DNA from: JBKQVT01 sp052139835
GTDB lineage: Bacteria > Planctomycetota > Planctomycetia > Pirellulales > Thermoguttaceae
Length of the DNA stretch: 25,305 nt
Reading direction: 5' to 3'
NCBI GenBank assembly: GCA_052139835.1
Contig: JBKQVT010000036.1
Location: 1 to 25,305 of the forward strand
Part shown: positions 23,701 through 25,305 of the stretch, piece by piece
Numbering within the stretch: position 1 is the stretch's first letter
Layout: every line of letters starts with the position of its first letter
The notes under the pieces: generated by a model
Told to the model about the DNA's origin: nothing
Database searches by the model: none
What the model saw: only the letters and a program-made list of their open reading frames with translations
Position numbers and translations under genes: made by a program

Positions 23701-24519
23701 CAAGGTGTCGCCGACGACGAACAGGGCATCGGCCACGGGCCGATTGCGGGCGACGACCGCCAACTGGCCGAGCGACTGCCGCCGCCCCTCCCGCGTGCGC
23801 GAGACCTCCAGCCACGAGAGCGTGCGGCTGCCGGCCTCGACGGCCGCCTCAACCTCAAGCCGCTCCCCCCGGCCCGCGGAGTGCCAGCGGTAGATGTCGC
23901 AGGGCCGGCCGTCGCGCACTGTGCGCTCGGCGGGCGTGGAGTCCAAGAGGCCCTCTTCCGGCGGCACGTTCATCAGCGCCAGGAGCACCGGACCCGGATC
24001 GTAACCTTCAAACGGCGACGGTTCCGAGCTGGCGCGGTTCTCCCGCTCGTCAACGGTCCAGAGGCGATTTTCGCGGGCGATTTCGTAGGTGCCGTCGGGG
24101 TGATTTTGCCGCAGTTGCGTCCCGGAGATCCATACCGTGCTGGTCTTGCCGTCGCGGGTGAGCTTCAGTTCCAGCGTCCGGGCCGCAAGGGTCTCTCGCA
24201 AGGCGGCGGCCAGCGTCGGCCCGGCATGGCGGAATATCGAGGCGGTCCAAATCCAGGCGGCCGCCAAGACGGCCACCGCCAGCGCGGCCGCCAGACCACG
24301 GCTTGCCCAGGTAAATGCGCTACGTCTCCGTTCGGAATCGCGAGGCCCCCGCGGCGCCACGCCGGCGGCGGCGGGGACCTGCCGGGCACGCTCCAAGACC
24401 CGCGCCAGTGCCGCCTCCGGCGGCTCTTCGCCGCGGATCGACTCGACCGCCTCGCGCAAGACGCCGGAGAGCTCGGCCGCTGCCGGCAGGTCGTCGCCCG
24501 GTCGGGGATCGCTGTCCAT
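14734..24519 (-). CDS. Giant ECF-linked membrane protein: FecR-like, VIT, VWA and TPR domains
   Basis: The protein is about 3,261 residues from the ATG at 24519 (GAGGAA 9 nt upstream; the frame further upstream is repeat-derived). Residues 1-74 are cytoplasmic, without the zinc anti-sigma Cys motif. A membrane helix spans about 75-96. Then come a beta-rich LolA-like stretch (110-265), a FecR-like region (280-390), a VIT domain (about 412-545) and a VWA domain (663-840) with the metal-site DTSAS at 673-677. The VIT-associated YHIITPYTSLLVLESD follows at 952-967. The rest, about 2,200 residues, is mostly TPR-type helical repeats. The gene directly follows an ECF sigma gene, and the N-terminus is where an anti-sigma role would lie (inference). 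Four repeat-like inserts interrupt it in frame. Confidence 0.88.
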   Translation of the reverse strand: MDSDPRPGDDLPAAAELSGVLREAVESIRGEEPPEAALARVLERARQVPAAAGVAPRGPRDSERRRSAFTWASRGLAAALAVAVLAAAWIWTASIFRHAGPTLAAALRETLAARTLELKLTRDGKTSTVWISGTQLRQNHPDGTYEIARENRLWTVDERENRASSEPSPFEGYDPGPVLLALMNVPPEEGLLDSTPAERTVRDGRPCDIYRWHSAGRGERLEVEAAVEAGSRTLSWLEVSRTREGRRQSLGQLAVVARNRPVADALFVVGDTLTEDGRIGKVTDSQGVVALRPATADRWTPLAARMLLRPGDWLRTDIRGANAVSVRLVKETRLVLGPGTLVELVSPKRVRVFEGELKIAAAAGSPVELIAPGGKTIQVDGKQLFRVETQALVKLEKEPLWLRGYEGKTTEESLGSLVARIDGRDVPLSVGYHKVAVDIRDQIARTTIEESFVNHTKGVLEGVFYFPLPQDASIAGFGMWIGDQLVEADVVEKQRAREIYETILRERRDPGLLEWAGGNIFKARVYPIPAMSEKRIKITYTQVLPLRAGTYRYQYALQSELLRQHPLRQLEIDVKLSSAVPLRSVSSPTHATRNTLAEHSARVEFTAQEYTPTQDFEVVVETAGAEADVVTIPHRRGEDGYFMVQLTPPGASGQWRREVLPNGEPIELLILADTSASMDAASRAAQAELVAALLGALAPKDKINLATCDVDCNWAFERSRPAEARAIAAARQFLAGRISLGWTDLDKAMASALRRCGPGTQVVYIGDGIPTTGDGDPVAFAKRLRRLAEGHAGTFHAVATGSSFEPLVLKAIAALGGGSVRQVTGSCGPVAVAGELLAEMTEPALRDVKVEFRGLRTARVYPEELPNLPLGTQQIILGRYLPENRDLSGEVILTGTEGGKPVRLAGRVTLKDGEEGNSFIPRLWARMHLDALLQQGASPAVRDEVIALSEEYHIITPYTSLLVLESDADRERFGVKRRFQMRDGEKFFAQGRDNANWELVQQQMKRAGTWRLGLRRDVLRQLATLGRDESIFQTGRGRIDLDAEPDYDSLIELIRSTVHPITWDEVGGPGSIAHFKTNLSLVISQTQEVQESPELLVRESVASHNRGFLESDVVPVGGLSKGPVYNLDFAAAEEAEETGRIMLGVGVNSDAGFGEVVSDEKNFDWTTGGAPAEPIMALLPFLGAGQTHVEPQWAFTGRTTESQATALSGLIRDVDNLRMEAQTINGEEAAWQYEPGTTNDTSVTGWQINALNYTICKPAYENPFVKPEPASQAEPWLSELFPPLPPAPAKEKPLTSGPSSTRGEGRKGKLWPDAARKLAEGLLRSEQLFGRKDGLRIEIQRQSFDPRWNELAARSRTVAIASPAGWLVRSAGDHEQTTVAWCDARQRGVLSKTFQLGRVRNSTPEDLRDLPLRLADGMTWRLDHAYCDYAVEMKPQGDHETWLVLKAPGDRRREIRVLVDTRRAAARQIQEWQDGKVTSTTTLSDFVAVGGVWWPGRIEETDDQGRRTRLETLKYTALDGGQFDQTWKEELAGRERVLLLGQPLPRLVEARQRAAGFSPADGSRHATAGINPAARQLADELVLMLHFRATQQWDRVLEQLGKVERAGAGKPGLHWLRDRVLVGARRRDEARRHYLAEAAALGATAGSSSSAGSTVGQANRGTRTITASPDSPPAGDDLYLADYLLDQCHGVAAANEMLSILKVLRPVYARQPEHLSALKTWQQRQVDYLESARQTDEALALRRQLAVDYPRDYWLQWEYGRSLVSDDQYEAAYAWIDGVLGSGIRWLPEEEDLLRDAVAGWLRSQGRYDEWLDYLAAWVRRSPPERSAYRLYLVALAEGDRAEEADALVARWLQEGRRPERLPADVAARLGVAVERARQSERWQPALAEAAIFFARHPSEADLANDIMNDDDFSHSAPCRRVRKAVVKMLRGEAGRLSPTELRRLVSWIAPDDAAVGPQDWKQIAAAVRERWADEPNPAVQYRLGQALVQVLSHVGPAEVLDFLREQVRRAPQPYRAAAARQLFRTLLAEPWSAEHENEAFALLEKLSDAEEPASRLAFAVAGLYRLTDRMVGARFQAAMGKVEHREKLTRSELRRRQEENLRLARQGFRDHLQKEAAGHQRPLGQWITIERLYLDVLLGKDLDKVAEGCFELLGPEPKAPSSPQADAAERGDDEDQPRDVGAELAAALRHRTLITLLNLSARKRLGATAGSSSSAGTLLGKPAVAPRLLAYLQAAAAAEPKQNGWRALQYQLLVALDRPKELEAALRRWIDAGDAGNVWRASLARLLAEQGRIADAVALFEKIRARDGLSAADDRLLADWYTVLGRRQSHDRTTVEALKASSEWELRKFLTGNLRLWQQTDQPPPRELDPRVPLAFSALLEKANDVQNHLDQLQSFYAATHDFRLLAALADAMVGQTAGKVYPLLQGLGGLLAEVRDEATADSLVDEITRQRGRAKTDVDRRALDLLEMQVERRAAELQNQPGPHRDRALAALARSWQGQWSPGEPRLMAELLAALGKITQPALAAEQLRQLKALHQMATPGSIDRLQIAQDLAATYAAYGRLEDAVDLLSAALDEYQAACGGVLPASADDAFSRLLFDLEGQRHFARGAAILLAQLNHPASRQQGYWLMEQLYELYRSAISRDGEVSLGRGAALYEAVQQKLLEELKTADQGHRPAVVEQLLALYRTAHEKNLPGVEGDLRRFAFHRLPELVKHQVNYYYDSIITSTAETLHDLIGPRDGLELLVTLIETEPSWVRHDNDHGSSRADQMFAQWRLEAGNLGELEPRLLAIVLAQLRVDLQSQRHRNRAIYYGPANGSFWQEKAADFAHVAGEVAAKNRQSGAAAVAIADYLVEGLKRPDRAVEILLDAHRRQLLDDAGQEKLARLLQERSRYAESVAVLQPLVRRQADNITYRVLLMRACFHTARSADLTALLKETDAYFHQKDRWCEWFMCQLAEGCLESGLPEQSAGYWREAIAAHQHAAPRRGIGDDTLGGYYGGLARAYAGEKKTPEAADAACGAVVSWGPRQSQRAEALATLQKVLDEAQDLDGYLTALDRRAAAAGEDNAIVRKAAGQVYAARKQYARAVTQLRAAEELQPGDAETYRALLECYDRLNDQHGAIETLLRWRELDRRDAKLYEDLGRRLALLGQGDEAERAYTSIVEMLPNEAESHQRLAEIRQHQNRWPEAIVQWQQVARLRELEPTGLLGLTAALVHEGRWDEAAAALAKLEGRVWPPRFGGVEAQIRPLHRQIDARRRAAP
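17840..17901. repeat. Palindromic element inside the giant gene, copy 2
   Basis: This 62-base element has outer arms GGTGCCACTGCTGGCT and AGCCAGCAGTGGCACC that pair perfectly. Inside are two 9-bp hairpins (CACTGCTGG/CCAGCAGTG) with loops CTTGC and ACGAG. It is translated in frame as GATAGSSSSAGTLLGKPAVA (about residues 2206-2226), a Ser/Ala/Gly-rich break in a helical repeat region. Confidence 0.9.
19534..19596. repeat. Palindromic element inside the giant gene, copy 1
   Basis: This 63-base element has the same plan as the one at 17840. The left hairpin is CACGGTTGG/CCAACCGTG with loop CTTGT and the right hairpin is CACTGCTGG/CCAGCAGTG with loop ACGAG. It is bounded by GGTGC and GCACC. It is translated in frame as GATAGSSSSAGSTVGQANRG (about residues 1641-1661). 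Confidence 0.9.
19799..19860. repeat. Second palindrome type inside the giant gene
   Basis: The arms at 19799-19820 and 19839-19860 are 22 bases long and complementary at 19 positions, with an 18-base loop. The centre of each arm reads GGGTTTA on one strand. It is translated in frame as AAGFSPADGSRHATAGINPA (about residues 1553-1575). I recognise the GFSP...GINPAA phrase as typical of translated intergenic repeats. Confidence 0.75.
20596..20645. repeat. Translated CTCTCCCC-type intergenic repeat inside the giant gene
   Basis: On the coding strand this reads as the phrase PLTSGPSSTRGEGRKG, close to the PLTPGPSPARGEG translation of a well-known bacterial intergenic repeat rich in CCTCTCCC. A short hairpin (CCTCTTCC-like arms around a 4-base loop) is visible. 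It occupies a Pro-rich linker at about residues 1292-1308. Confidence 0.6.
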
Positions 24520-24554
24520 GGTCGTTTTCCTCACTTCTAAATCACCTTGCGGAG

Positions 24555-24629
24555 GAAAAAGGTGGCAGGCACCATTTGTGCGAAGCACCCTCCGGGCCGT
24601 TCCGGCAAATGGTGCCTGTCACCTTTTTC
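24555..24629. repeat. Palindrome spanning the sigma stop codon and the giant-gene leader
   Basis: The 24-base arms at 24555-24578 and 24606-24629 pair at 23 positions with a 27-base loop. The arm core is GGTGACAGGCACCATTTG. The sigma-factor stop codon (24621-24619) is inside the right arm. The overall form (G-rich arm start, then CCATTT) resembles the elements at 4410 and 5037, suggesting related REP-type palindromes. It lies between the sigma gene and the giant gene and could attenuate read-through or alter mRNA stability. Confidence 0.85.
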
Positions 24630-25122
24630 TCTCCGCCGTTTGTTCGGCGAGCATTGTTTTCAGCTTGCCGCGGGCCTTGTGCAGCGCCGAGGCCACGTGG
24701 CCGACCTCCAAGCCCAGGCCAACAGCGATCTGCTGGTAGGACAGGTCGTCGAAATAGCGGAGCGAGAACACGGCCGCCTGTTGCTGGGGCAAGGCGGCCA
24801 CCGCCTGGCGGAGCCGCCGCGCCAACTCGCCGGCGATGGCGCGCTGGGGCGGACCCGCGCTGCCGGGCGCCGTCTCCTCCCCGCAGAGCGACGCCTCGGC
24901 CCGCCGCCGCCGCTGCCGCAGGCGATCCAGGGCCCGATGGGCGACCACGCGGTGCAACAGCGCCCCCCAGTGCTCCACCACCTGGGCCTGCCCGATCCGA
25001 TAGGCCTGGAGGAAAGCCTCTTGGACGGCGTCTTCGGCGTCCGGGCCGCAGCCCAGGATGCGGCACGCCAGCCGAAAGACGGCCGGTCCGTGATCGGCGA
25101 CGATCTGGTCCCAGTCGCTCAC
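24619..25122 (-). CDS. ECF-type RNA polymerase sigma factor
   Basis: This 167-residue sigma factor has region 2 (about 14-72, including LACRILGCGPDAEDAVQEAF) and region 4 (about 102-158, with LPQQQAAVFSLRYFDDLSYQ, then QIAVGLGLEVGHVASALHKA as the helix-turn-helix). Regions 1.1 and 3 are absent, as in the ECF class. The start is GTG at 25122 with a weak GAGAAAG site. The last codons and the stop come from a palindromic repeat, so the natural end may have been altered. The giant VIT/VWA protein begins 99 bases downstream on the same strand and has an N-terminal cytoplasmic segment plus one membrane helix, suggesting a sigma/regulator pair. Confidence 0.93.
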   Translation of the reverse strand: MSDWDQIVADHGPAVFRLACRILGCGPDAEDAVQEAFLQAYRIGQAQVVEHWGALLHRVVAHRALDRLRQRRRRAEASLCGEETAPGSAGPPQRAIAGELARRLRQAVAALPQQQAAVFSLRYFDDLSYQQIAVGLGLEVGHVASALHKARGKLKTMLAEQTAERKR

Positions 25123-25160
25123 CGGTGGGCTTTCTCAGTTGGTCCGTGGTGCGGCGCACA

Positions 25161-25171
25161 CTATAATATTA
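25161..25171. promoter_or_regulatory. Candidate -10 region near the sigma gene
   Basis: CTATAATATTA contains TATAAT on the plus strand and TATTAT/TAATAT on the minus strand, with a perfect TAATATTA palindrome at 25164-25171. It could serve the sigma gene about 40 bases away, a gene to the right of the window, or both. No clear -35 was identified. Confidence 0.35.
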
Positions 25172-25255
25172 GACGCCGGGCGAGGGGAAAAATTACCCCG
25201 AAACGACTTTTTCCTGCGAAAATGTTTCCGTTGCGGAAGGGGGCAAATGGGTTTT

Positions 25256-25305
<50 letters not shown>

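Noticed and set aside
22132..24540. Long open frame on the plus strand (about 800 codons) opposite the giant gene
   Set aside because: It is antisense to the well-supported FecR/VIT/VWA coding region. Its composition (His, Gly, Arg and Pro-rich, no domain) is what GC-rich antisense frames give.

Overview
The window looks like a chromosomal segment of a planctomycete (phylum Planctomycetota). This is inferred from gene content, not from a marker gene. The signs are high GC, a serine protease ending in an SHD1 domain, an ECF sigma factor next to a giant VIT/VWA/TPR protein, an orphan BlaI-type repressor, a free-standing RNA polymerase alpha-CTD, and many palindromic intergenic repeats. No rRNA, tRNA, CRISPR array, integrase or transposase gene was seen.

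Layout. 1-1751: a secreted trypsin-like protease with a C-terminal SHD1 domain. 1808-3541: a lower-GC block with hicB-hicA (toxin-antitoxin) and a possible HEPN/DUF4145-like gene, bracketed by two copies of the 3' end of fmt. 3406-5702: fmt and def on the minus strand, separated by a small membrane-protein gene that sits between two inverted 75-bp palindromic elements. 5929-7323: a DEAD-box RNA helicase. 7324-9196: a lower-GC two-gene block (AAA/ABC-type ATPase plus a putative PD-(D/E)XK nuclease) that ends in a second copy of the helicase's last 12 codons. 9251-13577: a methyltransferase, a BlaI-like repressor, glgA, a DJ-1/PfpI protein and a lone alpha-CTD. 13615-14475: a TPR-like secreted protein with a charged low-complexity tail. 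14734-25122: an ECF sigma factor and, downstream of it on the same strand, a protein of about 3,261 residues with a cytoplasmic N-terminus, one membrane helix, FecR-like, VIT and VWA domains and about 2,200 residues of helical repeats.

The main discovery is that two unrelated accessory cargos (HicBA plus a hypothetical; ATPase plus nuclease) each lie immediately downstream of a housekeeping gene whose 3' end, stop codon included, is repeated in direct orientation on the far side of the cargo. This resembles site-specific integration into gene 3' ends that restores the target gene, but no recombinase is encoded in either block. The ATPase-nuclease pair is a candidate antiviral module.

The second theme is palindromic repeats. 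Some lie between genes (4410, 5037, 5786, 10633, 12307, 24555 and the right edge). Others lie in frame inside the giant gene, where they are translated as 15-25 residue inserts.
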